Shown piece after piece: positions 11,963 through 20,115 of a stretch of DNA of 64,000 nt (positions are counted from its first letter, which is position 1; every line of letters begins with the position of its first letter). Position numbers and translations under genes: made by a program. The DNA lies in NCBI GenBank assembly GCA_023374045.1, contig CM041779.1, forward strand, positions 303,314,167 through 303,378,166. Direction: 5' to 3'. The notes beneath the pieces are model-generated. The model was not told the origin of the DNA. It did not search any database and was given only the letters and a program-made list of their open reading frames with translations. Source of the DNA: Limonium bicolor (Eukaryota > Streptophyta > Magnoliopsida > Caryophyllales > Plumbaginaceae).

Positions 11963-12292
11963 CCGACCGACCTTAGGGACCGACTTGCAAGGTCGGTCGG
12001 GCTCAGTTTACACTACCGGAAAATGTTTCTGGAATCGACCGAACTTGGGGACCGGACTTACAAGTTCGGTCGGACCTGTATTTTGTGAAGGAATTAAGTC
12101 TCTGGAATCGACCGAACATGGGACCGGACTTGGCAAGTTCGGTCGAGCTCAAATTTCCCACGGGGGAAACTCTCGGGAATTGACCGACCTTGGGGACCGG
12201 ACTTACAAGGTCGGTCGGGGTAGAATTTTCAAACGGTGAAGTGTTCTGGAATGGACCGACCTTAGGTAAGGTCGGTCGGAAGTTCGGTCGGA
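11963..12292 (+). repeat. Five-unit palindrome array in B 5' LTR (period ~73 bp)
   Basis: Units start near 11963, 12036, 12109, 12181 and 12253. Each has arms such as ACCGACCTT / AAGGTCGGT or ACCGAACTT / AAGTTCGGT around a GGGGACCGGACTTAC-like centre, so each can fold as a hairpin. Arms change together between units (CCGACC/GGTCGG versus CCGAAC/GTTCGG). The copy in the 3' LTR is at 22449-22781. Confidence 0.85.
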
Positions 12293-13380
12293 CCCAAAAA
12301 AAAAAAAAAAAGAAATTTAATTCTAAGAATGGTAATAGGTAATGAGGTATACCTTTGGTAGGGTGGTAATGATTAGGACCCTAAGAACTTAAGGAATTAA
12401 GTTAAGATTAAGTATAAGTTTTAATGTTTAAAGTTAAGTTTGTAAGCTAAGTGGCAAAGACTTGAGAGGTTATTAAATGGGAATCTTAGACTAAGTGAGT
12501 TAAGTAAGGTGCAAATAACTAATGACCTAAAAATGAATGAATGTTTTAGGTTTGTGAATTGGGACCCCGAAGAAGGTTAAACAAACAACGATCGACGGTG
12601 AACGGTACAATCCTTCTTGTGACCTGCTTGCTAACGAGGTGTCCCTCGGCTTGTGTGCTATCTGTTTAATTGCTATGACTAAAACAAGATAAAGCATGCA
12701 ACCGGTTATATTGTTCTCGTTGTGAGTGTTATATTTACACTAACCCGCGAGACTTGAGATTGTTACTAACCAAGTTTAGTACTTACTGAGTTAAGAATAA
12801 GAGTTAAGTTTGATGGTTGTTGGTTAATGCCCGTTAAGGCTTAGCTAGCACATGGTGTTAAGATTCTACTAACTGGAACTTGAGTGAGGAAACCCGGGAC
12901 CGATCTCCGGTCATGCATGCTAAGGAAAAAGGGGGACGGTATCTGAATCAGATCCGCCCTCCGCTTAAGGACTTGTCTTCGGACTTGTAGCCTAGGGCCG
13001 GTTGCCGGCTCAGCTACGCTGGACTCCCGTCCAGAGTAGGTGGCATTAAGATGGTGCGGTGGGATCACCTAAATCCCAGGTTCGAATTAAGCTACAACCA
13101 ATCCCTTCCAGGAAAGGTTTGTATACTGAGATTAAGATTAAGATTGAGATTAAGATTAAGGTAAGGTAAGGAACTGATTAAGGAAATGAGGACTAAGGGG
13201 GGGTTACTAACCCACTTGTTAAGGGAACGCTTGAGTCGTTCATTGGTTGTGAACTATATATGTTCATCTGTGGTTATTGTTATTGCACTTCATATTATGC
13301 TTGTGTATGTAATCAATTTCCATGCTATCGACAATTAGTCGTCGTAGCCCCGTTAGCTTGGGGGCCATGAGAGGGTGTAC

Positions 13381-13415
13381 CAGCATTCGTGCTGACCCCC
13401 TCGGGGGCTATTTTT
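13381..13415 (+). repeat. Double hairpin plus T-run near the end of B 5' LTR
   Basis: CAGCA-TTCG-TGCTG is followed at once by CCCCC-TC-GGGGG and then CTATTTTT. The 3' LTR copy is at 23880-23914. C and E have the same arrangement with different but still paired stems. An AG acceptor-like TTGCAG follows about 10 bp later. Confidence 0.8.
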
Positions 13416-13770
13416 ACACTTGCAGGTAAGAGGCCCATGAGGACGCACTACGAGAGTAGGAGCGGTTAGTCTTAGGGTGGGACATTTATTTTGAGTTCGG
13501 TTGCGCCTGTGCACCCGACTGTTTATTTAAACTGATGTAGTTTGGGATTATGTTTAAGATACTAGTACTCGGTTGGTTGTGGAGTTATGAATGTTGATGT
13601 TTAAGCTGGATAAGTATTTTTGGATAAGTATTGTAAGCGTTTAAGCCGGTATATTCTAACGATCAGACCGTGGCAAGGTCCAGGTGTTGTTTATTTCCGC
13701 TGCGACGTATTCGATTAAGTGTTCAGATTGCGATAACCACGATAGGCTTTGGATGGGGTGTTACAAAAAG

Positions 13771-13782
13771 TGGTATCAGAGC
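13771..13782 (+). promoter_or_regulatory. Primer-binding site (initiator-Met tRNA), element B
   Basis: TGGTATCAGAGC, complementary to the 3' end of plant initiator-Met tRNA, five bases after the LTR. Its last five bases form part of an inverted repeat AGAGCGTA-GT-TACGCTCT (13778-13795). Confidence 0.92.
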
Positions 13783-13999
13783 GTAGTTACGCTCTGATCA
13801 AGAAATACCGGACATGAGTAACCACCGAGTTAGGATATAAGTAAGGAATAAGTGTTGGGTTAAGGGTGTGAGAAGTTAGAGTGAGTAGAGTCAGATGACC
13901 ACTAATAAGTGTGGATTGTCTTTACCGTCTACGGACGTTATAAACTCACTAACCAAAACAATGGTGAGTACGAATCTAATGTAAGTTATGCTTGTTCAG

Positions 14000-14642
14000 A
14001 TGGCAGGACGCCCTAGAGGAGGCCGAGGTCGCGGCCGGGGTGAGGATACTTCAGGGATACCTGGAGGGCAGACGATCGCAGAGATCGTAGCTGCCGCTTT
14101 AGGGCACATGGGCTATCAGCCTGGTGTGGGTGCACCACCTCCACCGCCACAACCTAGGGAACCAAACTGGGTGAAGAGTCTAGCCGATCTTCGACCCGCT
14201 CATTTTAAGGGGGAGACCGATCCCGCCAAGCTTGAGGCGTACATCTCCGAGCTGGAGACCGCCTTCGAGACCCTTGATGTCCCTGCTGGGATCAAGGTGC
14301 GCTTAGCTGCTTTCTACCTGAAAGGGGCGGCAGGCGATTGGTGGAAGCTGGTGAGGGCCGAGCTATGTGGCCAATCCAAAGTTCGGCTGGGAGCAGTACA
14401 CCACCTTGCTACGAGCAAAGTACTACCCCGCCCATGTCCAGACGAAGAAGCGCTTACAGTTAGATGCGCTTAAGCAGTCGGACAAGATGACAATGGACGA
14501 GTATTACTCAGAGTTCACTGCCTTGCTCCGTCTTCTGCCGGGTCTAGGGTATTCTGACCAGATCTTGGTGGACCGCTTCTATGGCGGGCTTAGCCATCGA
14601 CTCCGCTACGGCATGGGGCCGACGAGTTACACTACCTTGCAG
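14000..14642 (+). pseudogene. gag: Element B gag exon 1 (capsid part, one frameshift)
   Basis: Starts at the ATG after TTCAG, which could be a splice acceptor. The N-terminus is Arg/Gly-rich, followed by a Pro-rich run and the retrotransposon Gag domain: FKGETDPAKLEAYI, ETAFETL, and DWWKL at about codon 117. A one-base gain near 14363-14367 shifts the frame; the domain continues with FGWEQYTTLLRAKYYP, MTMDEYYSEF and the RFYGGLSHRLRYGM block. The exon ends after TTLQ at a CAG/GTAATA donor in phase 0. Reading on without splicing meets a stop after eight codons. It would form the particle shell. Confidence 0.85.
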
Positions 14643-14728
14643 GTAATAAGAATGATTGAGATTTGAGTAAGTGATGAATAAGATTTAGATTATGAGAAAT
14701 AAGTGAGACTAATACTATGGAAAAGCAG
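14643..14728 (+). other. Gag intron 1 of element B (86 bp)
   Basis: GTAATA...AAAGCAG/GAG. It contains in-frame stops, and removing it joins TTLQ to ECYHAAAKVE in frame. Element C has an intron at the same codon boundary with the same flanking protein sequence. Confidence 0.8.
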
Positions 14729-14981
14729 GAGTGCTATCATGCCGCTGCTAAGGTTGAGATTACCGTCCAGCTGAGGGACGAGGAGAATGCAAAGAGAAAG
14801 AGTGCTGGGAAGAGCTCAGAAAGTCAAGGGCAAGGAGGGTACAAGAAACAAAAGTACCAGCCTCAGGTCCAGAAAAATCAGAACCCGAAGGGGAAGGAGG
14901 AAAAGGAGAAGGCTTCGGAAGAGCCATTGAAGCTGACATATGCTATTGCAGCTACACCCTTGCGCTCTAAGGCGCCAAAGG
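14729..14981 (+). CDS. gag: Element B gag exon 2 (basic linker)
   Basis: Open throughout: ECYHAAAKVE followed by a Lys/Gln-rich, low-complexity stretch ending LRSKAPKG. It links the capsid domain to the zinc knuckles. The donor is AAAG/GTAAGG in phase 1. The start is set by the intron 1 acceptor rather than an ATG. Confidence 0.8.
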
Positions 14982-15062
14982 GTAAGGAAACTATCAATGA
15001 ATGAGTTAAGAAATAAATTAGTAACCGTTTGAGATATGAGAATTGACAATATGAATCATCAG
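14982..15062 (+). other. Gag intron 2 of element B (81 bp)
   Basis: GTAAGG...AATCATCAG/GA, phase 1. Splicing restores a glycine codon and joins to the knuckle exon in frame. The corresponding intron of element C (36808-36892) has the same phase and position. Confidence 0.78.
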
Positions 15063-15404
15063 GATCTGAGACTGAGAGGGGAGCCGGTGGTGGCTACCAG
15101 CGACGCTTCATTTGTAGGTGGTGTCACAAGGACCACCCCGGGCTCGACTGTAAGGGAAATAAGGTGGAGTGCAACTTCTGTGGAGTGTATGGACACCGGG
15201 CATACGAGTGTTACCGGAACCCTGCTAGCAGAGCCTATAGGCCCGACACCAGGGGCAAGGGCAAGACCGATCAGGGAGCTGGATCTGACGGTCAGAGGAA
15301 AGTGCAGCAGCCGGCGGACAAGAACCCAAGGGTGACCGAGAAGACGGGGCCCACTCTACACATGGTGGACCGGGACGATGAGCCTGAGCCCTCATCGAGG
15401 CCAG
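15063..15404 (+). CDS. gag: Element B gag exon 3 (two zinc knuckles)
   Basis: Encodes an Arg/Gly-rich lead, then CRWCHKDHPGLDC (spacing C-x2-C-x3-H-x4-C) and CNFCGVYGHRAYEC (C-x2-C-x4-H-x4-C), followed by a charged tail ending SSRPG. These are nucleocapsid RNA-binding knuckles. The exon ends at CCAG/GTACCA with one base left over (phase 1). That donor can pair in frame with the AlkB acceptor at 15537 or the Pol acceptor at 16431. Confidence 0.82.
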
Positions 15405-15537
15405 GTACCACTATAACCATTTAGTAATAAAACTACCTGCTTACCGCATTATCATGCATGTTTGGTGAAATAAATGAGTTAAGTAAGAATAAGATGAGAT
15501 TAGAACTTAAGTGAGATATAACCTACTACCACTTTAG
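15405..15537 (+). other. Gag-AlkB intron of element B (133 bp)
   Basis: GTACCA...CACTTTAG/GA, phase 1, with an in-frame stop soon after the donor. If the acceptor is skipped in favour of 16431, the whole AlkB exon is removed. The same pair of alternatives exists in C. Confidence 0.75.
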
Positions 15538-16276
15538 GAAGATTCAACATCTGCTACCCTATACCATCTACATCTAACCCGGAGCACACCGACATCGAAA
15601 CTGTACACTTTCCAACCGAACAATGTCAGGTTATCCACCCAGGTATGATTCTATTAAGGGGATACCTGACACCCGAAGCACAAATAGCCATCATCAGGAG
15701 ATGCAATCAACTAGGGATGGGACCGGGAGGTTTTTACACACCGGAGTACCCAGGGGGAGCAAGGATGAAATTAAAGATGATGAGCTTGGGCAAGGATTGG
15801 AATCCGTATGCCAAGAATTACCAAACCACAAGGGAGCAAGATGGAGTCTCACCACCGGGAATACCCGAAGAGTTCCATCCAGTTATTACACAAGTCGTGG
15901 AAATCGCTCAGCAGTTGGAGGCTGAACCGATTCCAGACATCCAAGCAGACATTTGTATTGTAAACTTCTACGAAAAGGACGGGAAACTGGGACTACACCA
16001 GGATAAGGACGAGACAACGGAGTCTCTCGAAAGAGGGATACCCGTATGTCTTGGTCCATTGGAGATGATGCGGAGTTTTTATACGGCGAGCAGAAGCGTG
16101 CGGACCGTGCAGATAAGATAGTACTTAAGTCAGGTGATGTATTAATTTTGGGAGGAGAATCAAGGATGTTATACCATGGAATTAAGAGAATCAAGCTGAA
16201 TACAGCACCGTCAGCAGTAATCAATGCGACGCATATGAGACCAGGAAGATTAAACCTAACCTTTAGACAATATTAG
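15538..16276 (+). pseudogene. Element B AlkB-type 2-oxoglutarate/Fe(II) dioxygenase exon (one frameshift)
   Basis: Encodes an AlkB-fold dioxygenase resembling plant ALKBH1-like proteins, which oxidatively remove alkyl or methyl groups from nucleic-acid bases using Fe(II) and 2-oxoglutarate. Visible features are a YLTPEAQIAIIRRC entry segment, GGFYTPEYPGG, MSLGKDWNPY, and NFYEKDGKLGLHQDKDE with the iron-binding HxD at 15996-16004. After a frame change come VLKSGDVLILGGESR, the second iron histidine in MLYHG, and the 2OG-binding RLNLTFR, ending at a TAG (16274-16276). The only lesion is a missing base near 16045 (compare C near 37905), so this copy would lose the second histidine and the Arg motif. 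The exon is in phase with the Gag knuckle exon if spliced at 15404/15538. The lesion could be a sequencing error. Confidence 0.88.
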
Positions 16277-16431
16277 CCATGTAATGTTAGAATGAGATGA
16301 GAAATGAGATGTAAGATTGAAGCACATGTTGTAAACAGGATGGTCATGAATAAAATAACAGTGTTGTTCATATAAATTGTTACGACTCTTGTTATACCAT
16401 CAATACTCATGAAGCTTGTGAACACAATTAG
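16277..16431 (+). other. AlkB-Pol spacer of element B
   Basis: 155 bp of non-coding sequence after the AlkB stop, ending in a CACAATTAG acceptor. It shares the decamer CATGTAATGT (16278-16287) with C (38142-38151). In a Gag-Pol transcript it would be removed with the AlkB exon. Confidence 0.6.
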
Positions 16432-17327
16432 GTTATGGACTCGGTACGGAAGGTGCACTAAGCATACTTACGGAGGCACAGGCCGACGCCAGCGGTACTA
16501 TCCTCACCGGCACCTTTCCGATCAATGGGATTGAGGCATCAGTTCTCTTCGACTCAGGGGCCTCGCATACCTTTGTCTCGGCATCATTCGCGAGCAGGTT
16601 GGGGCTAGACGCTGATGAGCTACCCGACTTCACGGTTACGCTCCCGTCTAAGGAGAAGGTTCGTTGCACTCGTTACTACCGAGGAGCCACCATCAGAATT
16701 AAGGGGGAAGACTTCCCAGTCAGTTTCATTGAGTTCAGTAAGCTAGGATTCGATGTTATCTTCGGGATGAACTGGTTGGAGCGGCACAAGGGACGTATCC
16801 TCTGCGCCGAGCATAGATTGCTGCTCAGGAGTCCGTCTGGGGTAACAATATCATACCGCCAGAGGCCCAGAGAGCCTTCGACTAAGATCATCACCGCCAT
16901 GGCAATGCATAGAGAATTGGAGAAAGGAAGAAGTATACCTCTGCTATGTACAGGACATAGAGAGACCCTGAGTTCGACCCCGACTTACCGGTAGTGTCGG
17001 AGTTCCCCGACTTGTTTCCACGGGAACTGCCCGGCATGCCACCCACTCGGGAGGTAGAGTTCACCATTGAGCTGCTACCTGGTACCGGACCGATAGCCAA
17101 AGCACCATACCGTATGGCTCCGGCAGAAATGACTGAGTTAAAAGAACAATTGAAAGATTTGTTGGATAAGGGATTCGTTAGGCCAAGTGTGTCACCATGG
17201 GGAGAGCCAGTCCTCTTCGTGAAGAAGAAGGATGGTAGTCTCCGCCTCTGCATCGACGACAGAGAGCGAATGCAGTGACAGTGAAGAATAAGTACCCACT
17301 ACCCGCATTGACGATCTGTTCGATCAG
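16432..17327 (+). pseudogene. pro: Element B protease and RT N-terminus (frameshifted)
   Basis: The first bases complete a glycine codon with the leftover base of the knuckle exon. Then come GLGTEGALSI, the protease active site [13 protein letters not shown] (about 16543-16580), and [17 protein letters not shown]. Frame changes near 16925 and 16970 lead to [11 protein letters not shown] and the RT entry [16 protein letters not shown]. The CIDYRELN motif is damaged near 17255-17270, and another shift occurs near 17305. Protease would mature Gag-Pol; RT copies the RNA. The lesions are small indels. Confidence 0.83.
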
Positions 17328-19805
17328 TTGAAGGGAGCATCTGTGTTTTCCAAGATTGATCTCAGATCGGGGTATCATCAGATAGCCATTAAGGAGGGAG
17401 ATATTGAGAAGACGGCATTCCGGACACGATACGGCCACTATGAGTTTACAGTGATGCCGTTCGGTTTGTCGAACGCACCGGCGAAGTTTATGGATCTGAT
17501 GAACCGCTTGTTCCGGGAACAGCTGGACAAGTCGGTTGTGGTTTTTATTGATGACATTCTGATATATTCAAAGTCTAAGGTTGAGCATGAGGAACATCTG
17601 AGGAGGGTATTGGAAATATTGAGGGAGAACCAGCTATATGCTAAGTTCTCCAAGTGTGAGTTTTGGCTTGACCAGGTCTCTTTCCTAGGTCATGTCATCT
17701 CAGATGCTGGGATCGCAGTGGATCCAGCAAAGATTGATGCAGTACGTACCTGGCCAAGGCCGAAGACTGTTACTGACATCCGGAGCTTTCTTGGTCTAGC
17801 AGGTTACTACAGGAGGTTTGTTAGAGATTTCAGCAAGGTCGCGAAGCCGATGACCAGTCTGATGAAGAAAGACGCACCATTTCTGTGGACAGTTGACTGT
17901 GAGAGATCATTTCAGCGCTTAAAGGACTCACTGACCACTGCACCGGTACTGACCATTCCAGACGGTACAGAGGGCTTTGAGGTTTATTGTGATGCATCCG
18001 GCAGAGGGCTGGGTTGCGTGCTCATGCAACATGGCAAGGTGGTGGCATATGCCTCACGCCAGTTGAAGAAACATGAGGAGAACTACCCCACACATGATTT
18101 AGAGCTGGGAGCTGTAGTCTTCGCTTTGAAGATATGGCGCCACTACTTATATGGGGTTAGTGTCACGATCTACACCGATCACAAGAGTTTAAAATACATA
18201 TTCACTCAGAAGGAGTTAAATCTTCGACAGAGGAGATGGTTAGAGTTTCTGAAAGACTATGACATTGACCTCCAATACAAAGAGGGGAAGGCCAATGTTG
18301 TAGCAGATGCCCTGAGCCGTCGAGCACACTCACTCCATTCGCTAGTTTCTTTCTCCAGCTTGGTTGATGAGGTGCGAGAGGCTCAGAGGACTGATGAGTA
18401 TATGAGAGAGGTCAGACAGAAGCTGACAGATGGTACCTTTGAGAGTCAGAAATACGACTTCAGACTTCATGATGATGATCTGATCAGACTTAAGGGCCGA
18501 TTATGCATACCACGAGGTAACACGGATCTGAAAGACCGTATACTTAGAGAATCACACTGTTCTTCAGTTTCCATCCATCCGGGAGCCTCTAAAATGTATA
18601 AAGACATGAAGAGATACTTCTGGTGGTCGGGGATGAAGACAGATGTTACCGAGTTTGTCTTGAGGTGTCTCACATGCCAGAAGGTGAAATTCGAGCACCG
18701 ACGACCGGGCGGAATGGTACAGTCGATGCCAGTTCCGGAGTGGAAGTTCCATGATATCTCCATGGACTTCGTAGTTGGGCTTCCACCTACTAGGGGAGGT
18801 CTCAACATGATATGGGTGGTGGTGGATCGCCTTACCAAAGTAGCCCGATTCATACCGATGAAGGATACTTGGAAGGTGACCAAATTAGCTGAGTTATTTG
18901 AGAAAGAAATCATGAGACATCACGGCATACCAAAGACCATAGTGTCAGATAGAGATACCAGATTCCTTTCGAGGTACTGGAGAGCTACCAGAGAAGCGTT
19001 GGGTACAGAACTCAAACTGAGTACCGCGTTCCATCCTCAGACAGATGGTCAGACTGAGCGTACTATTCAGACACTCGAGGACATGCTGAGGGCATGTGCC
19101 TTAGACTTCCAGGGCAGTTGGATTGACAGATTGCATCTGATCGAGTTTTCATACAACAACAGCTATCACGCTTCGATCAAGATGGCACCTTTTCAAGCGT
19201 TGTACGGTAGACCATGTCGTACACCGCTCTGCTGGGATGAGTCGAGTGAGACGGTCATTATAGGACCAGAGTACTTAGAACAAGTTAAGGCTGAAGTTCA
19301 GCAAATCAGAGAGAACATGAAAGCTGCTCAAGATAGGCAGAAGTCGTATGCTGATGTTCGACGACGGGACCTGTTGTTCGCAGTGGGCGACCAGCTATTT
19401 CTGCGAGTATCACCGATGAAGGGTGTATTCAGGTTTGGGCAGAAGGGCAAATTAAGCCCGAAATTTGTTGGTCCTTATGAGATTACGGAGCGGGTGGGCC
19501 CGGTTGCTTACAGGTTGAATCTACCTGCTGAGCTGGGTAAAGTGCATGATGTTTTTCATGTTTCACAGCTAAAGAAATACATGCACCACCCCTCCCATGT
19601 GTTAGAACCTGAGAGGTTGACTTTAGAACCAAATATGAGATCCGTGGAAACTCCTCAGAGAATCTTGGACAGCAAGACTAGGGACACTCGCCACAAGTCA
19701 GTGCGACTGGTGAAGGTTCTCTGGTCTAACCAGGATGTCGAAGAGGCCACGTGGGAATTAGAGGATAAGATGAGGGCGAAGTACCCTTCTCTATTTACTG
19801 ACTAG
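17328..19805 (+). CDS. pol: Element B Pol: RT core, RNase H, integrase and chromodomain (825 aa open)
   Basis: A long uninterrupted frame; its first codon is internal to RT, so this is the intact remainder of Pol, not a natural start. RT catalytic residues are Asp11 ([12 protein letters not shown]) and the FIDD box (residues 73-76). RNase H follows with [18 protein letters not shown] and NVVADALSR. Integrase has the HHCC zinc domain ending CLTCQKVK, then core residues in [20 protein letters not shown] and [16 protein letters not shown] module (KFVGPYEI) and [12 protein letters not shown] precede a C-terminal chromodomain, [17 protein letters not shown], near residues 790-815. Chromodomains of chromovirus integrases are thought to steer insertion to heterochromatin, which fits its nested position. 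The stop is at 19803-19805. Confidence 0.93.
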   Translation: MKGASVFSKIDLRSGYHQIAIKEGDIEKTAFRTRYGHYEFTVMPFGLSNAPAKFMDLMNRLFREQLDKSVVVFIDDILIYSKSKVEHEEHLRRVLEILRENQLYAKFSKCEFWLDQVSFLGHVISDAGIAVDPAKIDAVRTWPRPKTVTDIRSFLGLAGYYRRFVRDFSKVAKPMTSLMKKDAPFLWTVDCERSFQRLKDSLTTAPVLTIPDGTEGFEVYCDASGRGLGCVLMQHGKVVAYASRQLKKHEENYPTHDLELGAVVFALKIWRHYLYGVSVTIYTDHKSLKYIFTQKELNLRQRRWLEFLKDYDIDLQYKEGKANVVADALSRRAHSLHSLVSFSSLVDEVREAQRTDEYMREVRQKLTDGTFESQKYDFRLHDDDLIRLKGRLCIPRGNTDLKDRILRESHCSSVSIHPGASKMYKDMKRYFWWSGMKTDVTEFVLRCLTCQKVKFEHRRPGGMVQSMPVPEWKFHDISMDFVVGLPPTRGGLNMIWVVVDRLTKVARFIPMKDTWKVTKLAELFEKEIMRHHGIPKTIVSDRDTRFLSRYWRATREALGTELKLSTAFHPQTDGQTERTIQTLEDMLRACALDFQGSWIDRLHLIEFSYNNSYHASIKMAPFQALYGRPCRTPLCWDESSETVIIGPEYLEQVKAEVQQIRENMKAAQDRQKSYADVRRRDLLFAVGDQLFLRVSPMKGVFRFGQKGKLSPKFVGPYEITERVGPVAYRLNLPAELGKVHDVFHVSQLKKYMHHPSHVLEPERLTLEPNMRSVETPQRILDSKTRDTRHKSVRLVKVLWSNQDVEEATWELEDKMRAKYPSLFTD

Positions 19806-19817
19806 ATTGTCTGTATA

Positions 19818-19854
19818 GGGTACGGGGCGTACCCCTTTTTAAGGGGGGTAGAGC
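19818..19854 (+). repeat. Post-pol hairpin and second polypurine-like tract of B
   Basis: GGGTACGGGGCGTACCCC is an inverted repeat 13 bp after the pol stop, followed by TTTTTAAGGGGGGTAGAG, nearly the same as the true polypurine tract at 20101. C (41674-41711) and D (50293-50332) have the same arrangement. Confidence 0.7.
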
Positions 19855-20100
19855 TTCCTCGCTTTTGAGTTAGGAAACGATCATGTTTGTCGTTTGTTTG
19901 GTTGTTTAAGATGTGAATTTGTGTAAGTTTCTACACTTCGGTGTAAGTTTGAGTTATGTATAATACTTATGTATTGTATTTGAGATTGACCTTTGAGTCT
20001 TGAGATGTATGAATGTGAATATAAGATGTGGTATTAAGATTAAGAGAATTGTGTACCGTGAATGGTTAAACACATGTGTGAACTTTGAGGACAAAGTTCT

Positions 20101-20115
20101 TTTAAGGGGGTAGAT
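20101..20115 (+). promoter_or_regulatory. Polypurine tract of B
   Basis: TTTAAGGGGGTAGAT directly precedes the TGAAATACC start of the 3' LTR. It is the plus-strand priming site. Confidence 0.85.

Larger units (their letters stand above)
9648..13765 (+). repeat. Element B 5' LTR
   Basis: 4118 bp, paired with the 3' LTR at 20116-24267 (4152 bp); differences are few and often single-base indels. It contains a TATA box (10173-10180), three AAGGTAA donor-like sites (near 10591, 10757 and 10950), a five-unit palindrome array of period ~73 bp (11963-12292) followed by an A-run, and a double hairpin with T-run (13381-13415). The long middle section has no recognisable coding sequence. Confidence 0.95.

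Noticed and set aside
11963..12292. CRISPR-like repeat array
   Set aside because: Units are imperfect, self-complementary, lack unique spacers, lie in a plant LTR and are duplicated in the other LTR.
12295..12312. Poly(A) tail of a SINE or processed pseudogene
   Set aside because: The A-run is present at the same place in both B LTRs and has no TSD; it is part of the LTR.
13391..13415. Bacterial-style intrinsic terminator
   Set aside because: Hairpin plus T-run fits the shape, but the context is a plant LTR; I report it as a conserved structure of unknown role.
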